64,000 bases of DNA from Microthrixaceae bacterium (GCA_023958095.1 JAMLGJ010000012.1:40040-104039); one strand, 5' to 3'; shown: positions 18,901 through 27,875, numbered from the stretch's first letter. Notes: generated by a model not told the origin, from the sequence alone. Translations and numbers: made by a program.

Positions 18901-19188
18901 ATGCGGCTCAAGGACCGGATCAGGACTGCGCTCGGCTCGTTCAGGGCGCCGCTGGATGTCCAGCGCAGGTTGCGGCGCCTCGAGGATCGCACCGTTGCCC
19001 TGTCCAACCAGGTCCAGCACCTCGAGTCACTGATCACACAGGCGGATCCCACCGAGACGCTCCGGATCGCGACCGGTGTCCAGGACTCGGTGAGGAAGCT
19101 GGCGATCGAGCTGACCGAGCAGGCCAACCGCACCTCGGAGCTGTTGGCCGAGCACTCGGGTACTGGGTCTACTCCGCGGCCTCGGTGA
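18901..19188 (+). CDS. Small predicted coiled-coil protein, unknown function
   Basis: A 95-residue hydrophilic protein with a basic N-terminus (MRLKDRIRTALGSF) and long helical stretches such as VQRRLRRLEDRTVAL. No domain is recognised. The start is well supported: AGGAG lies six bases before the ATG, and TACAGT sits about 26 bases upstream as a possible -10 box. Its last 20 bases overlap the convergent flavoprotein gene. It is divergent from wzm. A structural or scaffolding role in the surface-glycan machinery is conceivable but not shown. Confidence 0.55.
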   Translation: MRLKDRIRTALGSFRAPLDVQRRLRRLEDRTVALSNQVQHLESLITQADPTETLRIATGVQDSVRKLAIELTEQANRTSELLAEHSGTGSTPRPR

Positions 19189-20530
19189 GGGCTTCGGACA
19201 GCGCGGGGTGCACGAAGATGCACTCTGCGATGTCGTTCACGGTGAGGCCGTTCGTCACCGCCACGGCGATCACCGCTATCAGCTCCGCCGCGTCCCGCCC
19301 CACGATCGAACCACCGAGGACCACCCCCGTGGCAGGGTCGGAGACGATCTTCACGAAGCCCCGCGGATCGTTGTTGATGAGCGCCTTGGCGGAACTGGCG
19401 AAGGGCACCTTGGTCACCCGCACCTTGCGCCCCTCCGCGAACGCGTCCGCCTCACCGAGTCCGACGTCCGCGATCTCGGGATCGGTGAAGATCGCCGAGG
19501 CCGCCTTCTCGTAGTCGAGGTGCCGGTGGTCGACCTTGTGCAGCCCCATCACGTGCTCGGCGATCTTGCGACCCTGCATCGACGCCACCGAGCTGAGGGG
19601 CAGCTTGCCGGACACGTCCCCCGCCACGTAGATGTGCGGGACATTGGTGCGCATGTGATGGTCGAGCTCCCGCACCCACGGGCCGTCCATCTCGACACCC
19701 ACGGCCTCGAGTCCGACCCCTTCGAGGTTCGGGACCGAGCCGATCGCCAGCAGAACGTGGCTGCCCGAGGCACTTCGGCCGTCGTCACAACGCACGACGA
19801 CCCCATCATCGGTCCGCTCCACCGCGGAGGCCCTCGCCCCCTTCAGGAGCCGCACCCCACGGTTGAGGAAGTCGTCCTCGAGCACGGCTGCAACCTCTGG
19901 GTCCTTGCCGGGAAGAACCTGTTGGCGGCTGACGATGAGTGTCACCTCGGCCCCGAGGCTCGAGAACATGTGGACGAACTCCACACCCGTCACCCCCGAC
20001 CCCACCACCACGATGTGCGATGGCATCTCCCTGGGTGGGTAGGCGTCACGTGTCGTGAGCACCCTGTGCCCGTCGGGTTCGGCCCAGGCCGGCAGACGCG
20101 GACGGCTTCCGGTGCTGACCATCACCGCGTCCGCCTCGAACACCCTCTCGCCCTCCGGAGTGTCGGCCACCACGGTGTGCGGGTCGACCAGGCGACCCGT
20201 TCCCCTGACGATGTCCACGCCCTGGCTTCCGAGCAGGTCCCTGCTCTGTTGCTCCAGGCGCGCCACGATGGATTCGATCCGGGCCCGCAGGGCATCCAGG
20301 TCGAGGCGGGCTGGGGCAACCTGAAGACCCATCCCGGCCGCGGTCGCCACGTCGTCGAGTGCCTCGGCGGTCGCGATCATCGACTTGGAGGGCACGCAGT
20401 CGAGCAGATGGGCGGCACCTCCGACGATGTCGCGCTCGATGAGCGTGACGTCGGCTCCCAGGCGTGCAGCGGTGGTCGCCGCCTGGGTCCCGGCCGGACC
20501 CGCGCCGACTATGACGAAGCGCAAGGACAT
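19169..20530 (-). CDS. LpdA-like NAD(P)H quinone reductase (pyridine nucleotide-disulfide oxidoreductase family)
   Basis: A 453-residue FAD/NAD flavoprotein with the lipoamide dehydrogenase fold: FAD motif VIVGAGPAGTQAA (residues 6-18), NAD motif VVVGSGVTGVEFV (near 175), FAD motif HIYVAGDVSG, and a dimerisation domain. The redox-active CxxxxC is not intact: GGAAHLLDCVPSK has Ala40 where the first Cys should be, leaving only Cys45. This pattern is known from mycobacterial LpdA (Rv3303c), an NAD(P)H:quinone reductase rather than a lipoamide dehydrogenase. The true E3 is at 55260-56663. The ATG at 20530 has TAGTCT six bases upstream. Confidence 0.85.
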   Translation of the reverse strand: MSLRFVIVGAGPAGTQAATTAARLGADVTLIERDIVGGAAHLLDCVPSKSMIATAEALDDVATAAGMGLQVAPARLDLDALRARIESIVARLEQQSRDLLGSQGVDIVRGTGRLVDPHTVVADTPEGERVFEADAVMVSTGSRPRLPAWAEPDGHRVLTTRDAYPPREMPSHIVVVGSGVTGVEFVHMFSSLGAEVTLIVSRQQVLPGKDPEVAAVLEDDFLNRGVRLLKGARASAVERTDDGVVVRCDDGRSASGSHVLLAIGSVPNLEGVGLEAVGVEMDGPWVRELDHHMRTNVPHIYVAGDVSGKLPLSSVASMQGRKIAEHVMGLHKVDHRHLDYEKAASAIFTDPEIADVGLGEADAFAEGRKVRVTKVPFASSAKALINNDPRGFVKIVSDPATGVVLGGSIVGRDAAELIAVIAVAVTNGLTVNDIAECIFVHPALSEALTEAAE

Positions 20531-20536
20531 CTGCCG

Positions 20537-20542
20537 AGACTA
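20537..20542 (-). promoter_or_regulatory. -10 box candidate (TAGTCT)
   Basis: TAGTCT is six bases before the ATG at 20530 on the minus strand, which would place the transcript 5' end at the start codon. No -35 match is obvious. Confidence 0.45.
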
Positions 20543-20591
20543 CCGCCGTGCGCAGCTCCCGGATCCGCCCCGACGGACGGCACCGGGGCCA

Positions 20592-20858
20592 TCACGTGGT
20601 CCCGGAGCGCTTCAACAGCCGGCGACGGAGGCCGAGAGCGGCACGCAACCCGGGGACCGACATGAGGTTCTCCACGTACTGCTCCAGCTGCTGGTTGCGA
20701 CGGTGCAGTTCGTGGATGTCCTGGTTCTCCTCCCGGATCGCGTCGATCATGCGCTGCTGCGCCTCCACCCGTGCGCGCAGTTCCTCGAGCTCCTCCTCCG
20801 GGCCACCTGCAACAACTCCCCGCTCCGGGGCAACGGCGGCTGTTGGGTGCTTCTGCAT
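20592..20858 (-). CDS. Small predicted coiled-coil protein, unknown function
   Basis: An 88-residue protein. After a short flexible N-terminus comes a strongly charged heptad region (EEELEELRARVEAQQ and on to about residue 60), then a basic tail LRRRLLKRSG. The ATG at 20858 has an excellent AGGAGG eight bases upstream, so I prefer it over an upstream in-frame ATG whose extra residues are low-complexity and Cys-rich. It is divergent from the large glycosyltransferase at 20973. A coiled-coil partner for membrane glycosyltransferases is possible but unproven. Confidence 0.5.
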   Translation of the reverse strand: MQKHPTAAVAPERGVVAGGPEEELEELRARVEAQQRMIDAIREENQDIHELHRRNQQLEQYVENLMSVPGLRAALGLRRRLLKRSGTT

Positions 20859-20972
20859 GCTCACCGCCTCCTCGGAGGTGCTTGGGGGTTCGACGGAGCC
20901 GTCCGGTGGACCGGTCTGGCACAGGGGCGCTGGTACCGTTTCAGCGGTTCTGATCGTACAGAACCCGACCCG

Positions 20973-23945
20973 ATGCCGATGAGCTCCTCCGCAGCAACAG
21001 TCCTCCACCGAAACGTTCCGGGTCCGTTGTCCGCAGATCCCAGGGACCGTCAGGTGTTCCGGCGACTCCTCCAGCTACGGCAGCTGGGCATCGATGTGAC
21101 ACTCGTCCCCGCCGAGCCGCTGCCGGAGGGAGGAGCACCCCGCACCCTCGTCTCCGCCGGCGTGGACCTGGATGCGAACTGGCGCGAGCCGCTGCCGCAG
21201 CGCCTGGCCCGCTCCGCCGGGGACGGGACGCTCCTGGTGGTCACCGCTCCACTGCTCATGCCACGGAGCCATCGGGAGGCGATCATCGCCTGGCCGGGTC
21301 CGGTCGTGTTGGAGGTCGATCACCTGCCCAGCCAGGAGCTGCTGCGGAGCCGCGGCATCATGGGGCCGGGTGAGCAGCCCGGCATCGACACCGAGATCGA
21401 CCACCTGACCCGGCTGGAGAACGAGCTCTGCGGGCGGGCACAGCAGGTCTGGGTCCCGCATGCCGATGTGTCGAGGACTCTCGACTCCGCGGCGGTGGTG
21501 CTGCCACCGGCACCCCTGGTGGCCGCTGCCGGCGCACCGGAACCCGCGCAACGCCACATCGTCATGCCCGCGCGCTTCGGCGAGGAGTGGGCGACGCCGG
21601 ACGAACGGCTACCCGACCGGGTGCTCGCTCGGGGATGGGACCCGGCCCGGCCCGACCTGGTCCTGGTTCCCGAGGACACCGAAGCGCGCTTGCGCTCCAC
21701 CGTGCGGCGCCACCGGCCGGGTCCGGTCTCCATGTGCGCTCTCGCGGACTCGGTGCGGACCGCGGGTGCTGCGGTGCTGGCACTCGACCTGAGAACACAC
21801 GGGGTCCCGACCCACGCCCGACGCTTCGAGCTGTCCTGTGCAGGTGTCCCCTGGATCGCCAGCACACAGGCCCTCGGCGTCGACAGCCCCGAGGATGCGA
21901 CCGGCCTCCTCGGAGCGCTGGCGGGCGAGTTCGTCGTCGACGACGTCGAGGGTCAGTGCAACGCCATCGACAGGCTGTTGGACGACGCCGAGCTCAGGCG
22001 CGAGGTGGCAGAGCTCCAGCAGGCCCACATGCGCTCGAGCTGGTCCTCCTCACTCAGCGAGATGGAGTCACTCCTCGAGGGGCTGGGCATCGACCCGGGC
22101 GTTCCCGCCACAGGGACCGCTGCGAACCACCCGCCCCGGAGTGCGTACTCGACGGAGTACGACCGGGTTCCCCGACAGGGGACGCTGGCCGCCGCAGACG
22201 AGCGCATCGCCGCGATCGAGGCCGAGATGGTGCCGCTGCGCCTGCTCGACAGGGACACCTCCATCGACCTCCAGAGCACACTCGAGCCCGATGCCCGCTA
22301 CCGCGTCCTCGAGCGCACACACCTCGACGCGAGGGCCACCTCGGGGCCGTCGCGGACGGACCGGTCCCGTGAGATCGACTTCAGCGTCCTGGTGCCGACA
22401 CACGACTCCGATCCGCGCCTGCTCGATGAGTGCATCGGGTCCGTCGTGGAACAGATGCACCCGAACTGGGAGCTCTGCATCGTCGATGACGGGTCCCGGC
22501 GCACCGCGCACCATGAGGTGCTCGAGGGCTGGGCGGCGAGGGACGAACGGATCAGGGTGCGGATCAATCCCTGGAACCAGGGCATCGGCCTGGCCAGCAA
22601 CGACGCGCTGTGCATGGCCACGGGCCGCTGGACGGTCCTGCTCGACCACGACGACGTGCTCAAGCCGGATGCCCTTGCATGGTGTGCCAGGTACATATCC
22701 GCCTGCACCGACTACGACCTCTGGTACTCCGACGAGGACAAGATCCTCCCCGATGGCCGCCTCGGCATGCCGTTCTTCAAGCCGGACTGGTCCCCGGACC
22801 TGGAACGCGGGGTCAACTACGTGTGCCACCTGCTGTGTGTCCGAACCGAGGTGTTGCGTGCGGTCGGAGGGTTCCGGGCGGGCTACGACGGGGCACAGGA
22901 CTACGACCTGGTGCTCCGCCTCACCGAGGAGATTGCTGCGAGGGGCACCCGGGTGGGGCACATCGCCAAGCCCCTCTATTCGTGGCGCATGGTGCCCGGC
23001 TCGACCGCCCTCGCCACCGGCGAGAAGCCGGCCGCGCACCATGCCGGCCACCGTGCCCTCTCGGACTCCGTCGTGCGCAGCGGCGAACCGGCATGGGTGC
23101 AGGACGGTGAACACGACACCACCCACCGTGTCCGCTATGCCCACGACCCCTCCTGGCTGGTCACGATCATGATCCCGACCCGTGACCGGGTGGACCTGTT
23201 GGCCAGGTGCGTGGAACGCGTCGAGGCCACCGCCGGCGACATCCCCTACGAGTTCCTCATCGTCGACAACGACTCGCAGGACCCCGACACCCTCGAGTAC
23301 CTCGACGAGCTCGCCAGCCGGGGCCACCAGGTGGTCCGGTACCCCCACGAGTTCTCCTTCGCGAGGCAGATGAACCTGGGTTGCCTGCACGCACGTGGCG
23401 AGCTGCTGTTGCTGCTCAACAACGACATCTGGGCCCAGAGCGAGGAGTGGCTGGCGCGGATGTGCGAACACGCCCAACGCCCGGAGGTGGGCCTGGTCGG
23501 ATCACGGCTCGTGTTCCCACCCGGGGTTCGGGGAGGTGGACCCCAGCACGAAGGGATCGTGATGGGAATGGCGGGGCTCGCCTACAACATCGACCTGGGC
23601 GCCTACATGGGGATGAACCAGTTCGTGCGCAACACCTCCGGGGTCACCGCGGCCTGCGCGATGCTGCGCACATCGGTGTTCCTCGGGGTGGGCGGCATGG
23701 AGGAACGGCTCCGGGTCGCCTACAACGACGTCGACTTCGGGCTGCGGGTCGGTGAGTACGGCTACCGGGTCCTGTACACACCGGATGCGCAACTGGAGCA
23801 CCCGGAGTCGGCATCCCGCGGCGACCTCCACCCCGGTGAGGACGAGGACTGGCTCGTCGACCGCTGGGGTGGGATGGGCGAGGTGCGGGACCCGTTCATC
23901 AACCCCCACCTCGAGTGGCTGGCGCCGGTGTTCTACCGGCTCTGA
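20973..23945 (+). CDS. Multidomain glycosyltransferase with two tandem GT2 domains
   Basis: A protein of about 990 residues. The first 430 residues contain a poorly recognised region (GVPTHARRFELSCAGVPWI resembles a GT-B donor-domain tail). Two GT-A (GT2) domains follow. The first starts FSVLVPTHDSD (near residue 470) with IVDDGSRR and metal-binding LLDHDDV. The second starts VTIMIPTRDR (near 730) with IVDNDSQDPDT and LLLNNDIW. Paired GT2 domains are typical of processive or alternating enzymes such as O-antigen and galactan synthases. The start is uncertain: ATG 20973 or ATG 20979, both without a strong ribosome site. It lies alone on the plus strand, flanked by minus-strand genes. Confidence 0.82.
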   Translation: MPMSSSAATVLHRNVPGPLSADPRDRQVFRRLLQLRQLGIDVTLVPAEPLPEGGAPRTLVSAGVDLDANWREPLPQRLARSAGDGTLLVVTAPLLMPRSHREAIIAWPGPVVLEVDHLPSQELLRSRGIMGPGEQPGIDTEIDHLTRLENELCGRAQQVWVPHADVSRTLDSAAVVLPPAPLVAAAGAPEPAQRHIVMPARFGEEWATPDERLPDRVLARGWDPARPDLVLVPEDTEARLRSTVRRHRPGPVSMCALADSVRTAGAAVLALDLRTHGVPTHARRFELSCAGVPWIASTQALGVDSPEDATGLLGALAGEFVVDDVEGQCNAIDRLLDDAELRREVAELQQAHMRSSWSSSLSEMESLLEGLGIDPGVPATGTAANHPPRSAYSTEYDRVPRQGTLAAADERIAAIEAEMVPLRLLDRDTSIDLQSTLEPDARYRVLERTHLDARATSGPSRTDRSREIDFSVLVPTHDSDPRLLDECIGSVVEQMHPNWELCIVDDGSRRTAHHEVLEGWAARDERIRVRINPWNQGIGLASNDALCMATGRWTVLLDHDDVLKPDALAWCARYISACTDYDLWYSDEDKILPDGRLGMPFFKPDWSPDLERGVNYVCHLLCVRTEVLRAVGGFRAGYDGAQDYDLVLRLTEEIAARGTRVGHIAKPLYSWRMVPGSTALATGEKPAAHHAGHRALSDSVVRSGEPAWVQDGEHDTTHRVRYAHDPSWLVTIMIPTRDRVDLLARCVERVEATAGDIPYEFLIVDNDSQDPDTLEYLDELASRGHQVVRYPHEFSFARQMNLGCLHARGELLLLLNNDIWAQSEEWLARMCEHAQRPEVGLVGSRLVFPPGVRGGGPQHEGIVMGMAGLAYNIDLGAYMGMNQFVRNTSGVTAACAMLRTSVFLGVGGMEERLRVAYNDVDFGLRVGEYGYRVLYTPDAQLEHPESASRGDLHPGEDEDWLVDRWGGMGEVRDPFINPHLEWLAPVFYRL

Positions 23946-23948
23946 GAC

Positions 23949-24797
23949 TCAGGCCCCGAGCCGGGCCACGAGTTCTGCCAGCGGTTCCCGGAAGTCGCGG
24001 CTCGCACCGAAGCCGTGGAGGCGCCAGGCGAGGTTGTCCAGCACCGAGTTGGCCGGGCGCGGAGCGGGCCTCGGTGGCTGCAGCTCCTGGGTCGAGATGG
24101 GTTGCACCCTTTCGGGATCGTGGCCCGCTGCGGCGAAGACCTCGCGTGCGAACCCGTACCAGCTCACCGGACCCGAGTTGGTCGTGTGGAACACCCCCGG
24201 GACCCTCTCCAGACCCAGCTTGAGGACCATGTGTGCGAGGTCGGAGGCGAAGGTCGGGTTGCCGACCTGGTCATCCACGAAGCTCACGGAGCCACCACCC
24301 TCGGCGAGACGCAGCAGCGTCTTGACCATGTTGTTCCCGTGGTATCCACAGACCCAGGACGTGCGTGCGATGGTCCAGCCGGGGTCGATCTCCATCTCCC
24401 CTCCCAGCTTGGTCATGCCGTAGACGGACCGCGGATTGGGTTGGTCCCACTCGGTGTAGGGAGTCGCCTTGGTCCCGTCGAAGACGTAGTCGGTGGAGAC
24501 GTAGACCACATGAGCCCCGCAACGGCGTGCGCCGTCCGCGACGAACCTCGTGGCGGCGGCGTTGACACGGTATGCCAGCTCCACCTGCTCCTCACACGCA
24601 TCGACCGCAGTGAACGCGGCGCCGTGGATGACCAGGTCGGGTGGGTTCGAGGTCAACGCACCGAGCACGTGGTCACGATCGGTGAGGTCGTGGTCGGGCA
24701 GGTCCAGTCCGATCACCTCATGGCGCGATCCGGATGCCAGCAGCTCCAGCAGCTCCGAGCCGAGCTGGCCACCGGAGCCGGTGACGACGATCCTCAC
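23949..24797 (-). CDS. rmlD: dTDP-4-dehydrorhamnose reductase
   Basis: A 282-residue SDR-family enzyme reducing dTDP-4-keto-L-rhamnose to dTDP-L-rhamnose with NAD(P)H, the last step of rhamnose donor synthesis. The Rossmann motif is VTGSGGQLGSELL (residues 5-17). STDYVFDG is the family signature and YGMTKLGGE holds the catalytic Tyr and Lys. The conserved RTSWVCG follows. The GTG start at 24797 overlaps the rmlB stop as GTGA, so translation is coupled. The gene is convergent with the large GT2 gene, with only three bases between stops. Confidence 0.93.
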   Translation of the reverse strand: MRIVVTGSGGQLGSELLELLASGSRHEVIGLDLPDHDLTDRDHVLGALTSNPPDLVIHGAAFTAVDACEEQVELAYRVNAAATRFVADGARRCGAHVVYVSTDYVFDGTKATPYTEWDQPNPRSVYGMTKLGGEMEIDPGWTIARTSWVCGYHGNNMVKTLLRLAEGGGSVSFVDDQVGNPTFASDLAHMVLKLGLERVPGVFHTTNSGPVSWYGFAREVFAAAGHDPERVQPISTQELQPPRPAPRPANSVLDNLAWRLHGFGASRDFREPLAELVARLGA

Positions 24798-25762
24798 CGG
24801 TTCCTCACGCGCTGCTTGAGTGGCTCCCACCAGTGCCGGTTGTCCCGGTAGAACGCCACCGTCTCGGCCAATCCCGAAGCGAAGTCCGTGCGGGGTTCCC
24901 AGCCGAGGGCACGGACCTTCGAGGTGTCCACTGAGTACCGCCGGTCGTGGCCCGGACGGTCCTCCACGTAGTCCACGCTCGAGTCGTCCTTGCCCAGGAT
25001 CCCGAGCAGCTGATCGGTCACGTGACGGTTCGTGAGTTCGTTGCCGGCCCCGATGTTGTACACCTCGCCAACGGATCCCTCGGTGAGCACCAACTCCACC
25101 CCTTCGCAGTTGTCGCGCACGAAGAGCCAGTCGCGGACGTTCAGGCCGTCGCCGTAGAGCGGCACCGTCCCACCGTCGAGCAGGTTGGTGACGAAGAACG
25201 GGATCAGCTTCTCGGGGAACTGGAAGGGCCCGTACTGGTTGGATGAGCGGGTGACCACGACCGGGAGCCGGTGCGTCTCGTGGTAGGCGAGTGCGATCAG
25301 GTCGGAGCCCGCCTTCGCGGCGCTGTAGGGAGACCTGGGGCGCAGGAGGTCGCCTTCGGTGAAGGAGCCCTGTTCGATCGAGCCGTAGACCTCGTCGGTG
25401 GATATGTGCAGGAAGCGTTCCACGCCCACCTCGAGTGCCACGTCGCACATGACGTTGGTGCCCAGGCAGTTGGTGCGCACGAAGACGTCGGGATCCAGCA
25501 GCGAGCGGTCGACGTGGCTCTCCGCTGCGAAGTGCACCACGACGTCGTGGCCGGGAAGGCTCCCGGCGACTGCGTCACGGTCACAGATGTCACCCTGGAC
25601 GAAATCGAAGCGCGGGTTGTCCTCGAGGTCGGCCAACGTCTCGAGGTTGCCCGCATAGGTGAGTGCGTCGAACACCGTGACCGAGTCGTCGGTGGTGGCC
25701 AGGACGTGCCGCACGTAGTTGGACCCGATGAACCCGGCACCGCCGGTGATGAATCGTCTCAT
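24794..25762 (-). CDS. rmlB: dTDP-glucose 4,6-dehydratase
   Basis: A 322-residue extended SDR converting dTDP-glucose to dTDP-4-keto-6-deoxyglucose. It shows the NAD motif GGAGFIGSN (residues 7-15), the dehydratase triad in STDEVYGS (Thr122, Asp123, Glu124) and the YxxxK pair Tyr146/Lys150 in SPYSAAKAGSD. TRSSNQYGPFQFPEKLIP and RDWLFVRDNC are characteristic of RmlB. The start ATG 25762 overlaps the upstream stop as ATGA and places the Rossmann strand at the N-terminus. Confidence 0.95.
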   Translation of the reverse strand: MRRFITGGAGFIGSNYVRHVLATTDDSVTVFDALTYAGNLETLADLEDNPRFDFVQGDICDRDAVAGSLPGHDVVVHFAAESHVDRSLLDPDVFVRTNCLGTNVMCDVALEVGVERFLHISTDEVYGSIEQGSFTEGDLLRPRSPYSAAKAGSDLIALAYHETHRLPVVVTRSSNQYGPFQFPEKLIPFFVTNLLDGGTVPLYGDGLNVRDWLFVRDNCEGVELVLTEGSVGEVYNIGAGNELTNRHVTDQLLGILGKDDSSVDYVEDRPGHDRRYSVDTSKVRALGWEPRTDFASGLAETVAFYRDNRHWWEPLKQRVRNR

Positions 25763-27276
25763 GGCACCGTGGACAGTACCCCGGCACGCTCCCGCCGGCT
25801 GAAGCCCAGCAGCTCCCCCGCCACGAGCGCACCCGGAACGGCGAGGATGCACGCGACCACGACCCAGGAGCCGGCCGGGCCCAGCGCGTTCCAGGAAGAG
25901 AGCGCATCCAGCCTCGTCGGGACACCGGGCCCCTGCCACATCCCGCGGCCGACCACCCACACCGCCAGCGAGAAGTTGACGACCACCAGGGAACCCAGCG
26001 ACACACGCACGAGTCGCTCGTGCCCGAGCCTTCCGAGCACCGAGGCCAGCGCCACGGCCACCGGTACGAGCGTGAAGAACATGTAGCGGCCCTGCTGCGC
26101 GGGATGGAGCCCGGTCGCGAGGTGCCCTCTGAGGGCCTGGCCGAAAATCAGCACCGCAGCAGTCGCTGGAACGACCAGAAGCGTGGCCACGCCCCTGATG
26201 GGACGACGCCACGCTGCAACCACGACGCACGCCACCAGCCCGACGGACAGCAGGTGCACCCAGGTTCCCGGCAGGTCGACCCACAACCAGCCGAACTTGC
26301 CCCAGAAGCTCTGCGAGAAGTTGTCCATCGCGGTCAGGGTGAAGTCCACGGGTTGGAATGCTGTGGTCCGGCTCGGCAGGCCCATGTCCCGGCCCGCCAC
26401 CGGGTCACCGTGGAGCAACAGCGACCGGACGTAGTAGAGGCTGCCCGCAACGAGGAAGCCACCGAGGGCCGCGACCATCGGCCAGTCGCTCCGCCGCCGA
26501 CGGAGGTCCTGCACCGCCACCACGACCACGAGCGGCACGAGCGCGATCGCCGGCGCCTTGGTCCACAGCGCGAGCATCACCGAGGTCCCGATGACCAGTG
26601 TCCTGCCCCAGGTGAGCCGCGACGAGAGCACCTCGGCCGCAGCGGCCACGGTCACCGAGGAGGTGAGCAGCAGGAGGTTGTCGTTGTTCACCGATGCGCC
26701 GATGTGGGCCAGTTGGGGTATGCAGAGCGGCACCAGCGATGCCAGCGTGGCGGAACCAACCCCCATTCCCAGAGTGCGCGCCGTTCTGGCGCACAGCCAT
26801 GGGAGCGGCGCGACCATGGCCACGTTCAACAGGCGCAGCAGCAGGACCTCACGGTCGAAGTCCCAGGTGTCGTCGGGCAGCATCGACACGATCGCAGTGC
26901 GAACGGCACCGGTGAGGGCGTAGTAGGCGGGCGGGTGCTGGGCCAGCTGGTTGGGTGCCTGGTTGCCCTCGTACGACTCCAGTGCGTCGAGGTTCCAGCG
27001 TTCACCACCGGGAGCCTCCATGGCGCCGTAGGGGGCGTTTCGGTGCCGGAAGCCGGCGTCGTAGGTGGCAGTCAGCTCCGGGGACAGCGAGCGTTCGTCG
27101 AACTCCCCGAACCCGCTGTCACGTCCTGCCGCCAGCACGCGGTCGATGTGCAGTACCTCGTCGGGAGCCTGGTAGATCGGTATGCCCACGGCGAAGCCGA
27201 GCAACATCGCGATCCAGGCGAGCTGGATCCACAGCAGGGGGCGGCGGAGCAGGGCGGGCGCGGATCGACCTGTCAC
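25759..27276 (-). CDS. DUF2142-like polytopic membrane protein, putative GT-C glycosyltransferase
   Basis: A 505-residue membrane protein with about eleven hydrophobic helices. The first loop has IPIYQAPDEVLHIDRVLAAG, matching the P-DE-H pattern of DUF2142 membrane proteins, where the acidic pair sits at the GT-C active-site position. Later features are GASVNNDNLLLL and LHPAQQGRYMFF. It is embedded inside the rml operon: GTG 27276 overlaps the rmlC stop as GTGA, and its own stop overlaps the rmlB start. That suggests it uses or accepts rhamnose, but this is inference only. Confidence 0.72.
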   Translation of the reverse strand: MTGRSAPALLRRPLLWIQLAWIAMLLGFAVGIPIYQAPDEVLHIDRVLAAGRDSGFGEFDERSLSPELTATYDAGFRHRNAPYGAMEAPGGERWNLDALESYEGNQAPNQLAQHPPAYYALTGAVRTAIVSMLPDDTWDFDREVLLLRLLNVAMVAPLPWLCARTARTLGMGVGSATLASLVPLCIPQLAHIGASVNNDNLLLLTSSVTVAAAAEVLSSRLTWGRTLVIGTSVMLALWTKAPAIALVPLVVVVAVQDLRRRRSDWPMVAALGGFLVAGSLYYVRSLLLHGDPVAGRDMGLPSRTTAFQPVDFTLTAMDNFSQSFWGKFGWLWVDLPGTWVHLLSVGLVACVVVAAWRRPIRGVATLLVVPATAAVLIFGQALRGHLATGLHPAQQGRYMFFTLVPVAVALASVLGRLGHERLVRVSLGSLVVVNFSLAVWVVGRGMWQGPGVPTRLDALSSWNALGPAGSWVVVACILAVPGALVAGELLGFSRRERAGVLSTVP

Positions 27277-27842
27277 GTCCGAAGGGAGGCGTGCGGACGC
27301 CACTGGGGTTCGATCGAGCGGCGCAGCGGGTTCGAACGGTCCCGGTCCGAGATGACGGGGTCGCCCTCGAGGCCCCAGTCGGCGGCGATCTCCGGGTCGT
27401 CCCACGCCACACCCAACTCGTCGGCCGGGTTGTAGTAGGAGTCGACGAGGTACGTGATCGCCATGTCGGTCAGGCTGGCGAAGCCATGTGCGACCCCGGG
27501 TGGGATGAACACGCAGAGGTGCTCGTTGTCAGCGCCGTCGACCTCGCCCAGGTCGAGCATCTGAGTCGCGCCATCGGTCGGGCTCCCCTCTCGCAGGTCG
27601 TGCAGGACGACCCGTGCGTGGCCGAACGGGACGTACCAGTAGTCGGCCTGGTGCAGGTGGTAGTGCAACCCGACCACGCATCCGGCGACACGGTTGCCGC
27701 GGTTGCCCTGGACCATCTCGCGTCCGGAGGGGATCCACTCACGTCGGTAGGTCTCCACGAAGTACCCGCGCTCGTCACCGAACACACGGGGACGCACCAG
27801 GTGCACACCGGCGATGATCTCGGACTGGGTGACTTCGGCCAT
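27273..27842 (-). CDS. rmlC: dTDP-4-dehydrorhamnose 3,5-epimerase family protein
   Basis: A cupin-fold epimerase of about 189 residues, acting third in dTDP-L-rhamnose synthesis. It retains RPRVFGDERGYFVETYRR near the N-terminus and VGLHYHLHQADYWYV, with His60 at the expected catalytic-base position. IPPGVAHGFASL and YLVDSYYNP complete the barrel. The middle motif differs from the textbook GLH-x-Q-x6-KLV pattern, so it is a divergent member. Two ATGs are in frame; I choose 27842 because AGG lies six bases upstream, whereas ATG 27848 touches it. The rml context makes the rhamnose role likely. Confidence 0.87.
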   Translation of the reverse strand: MAEVTQSEIIAGVHLVRPRVFGDERGYFVETYRREWIPSGREMVQGNRGNRVAGCVVGLHYHLHQADYWYVPFGHARVVLHDLREGSPTDGATQMLDLGEVDGADNEHLCVFIPPGVAHGFASLTDMAITYLVDSYYNPADELGVAWDDPEIAADWGLEGDPVISDRDRSNPLRRSIEPQWRPHASLRT

Positions 27843-27875
27843 GGACATCCTGCCTGTCTAGTGGATCCGGACCCA

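Noticed and set aside
22068..23477. Long minus-strand open frame (469 codons) opposite the large GT2 glycosyltransferase
   Set aside because: It mirrors the real gene in high-GC DNA, is rich in His/Gln/Val low-complexity and has no domain motifs, whereas the plus strand has clear GT2 signatures.
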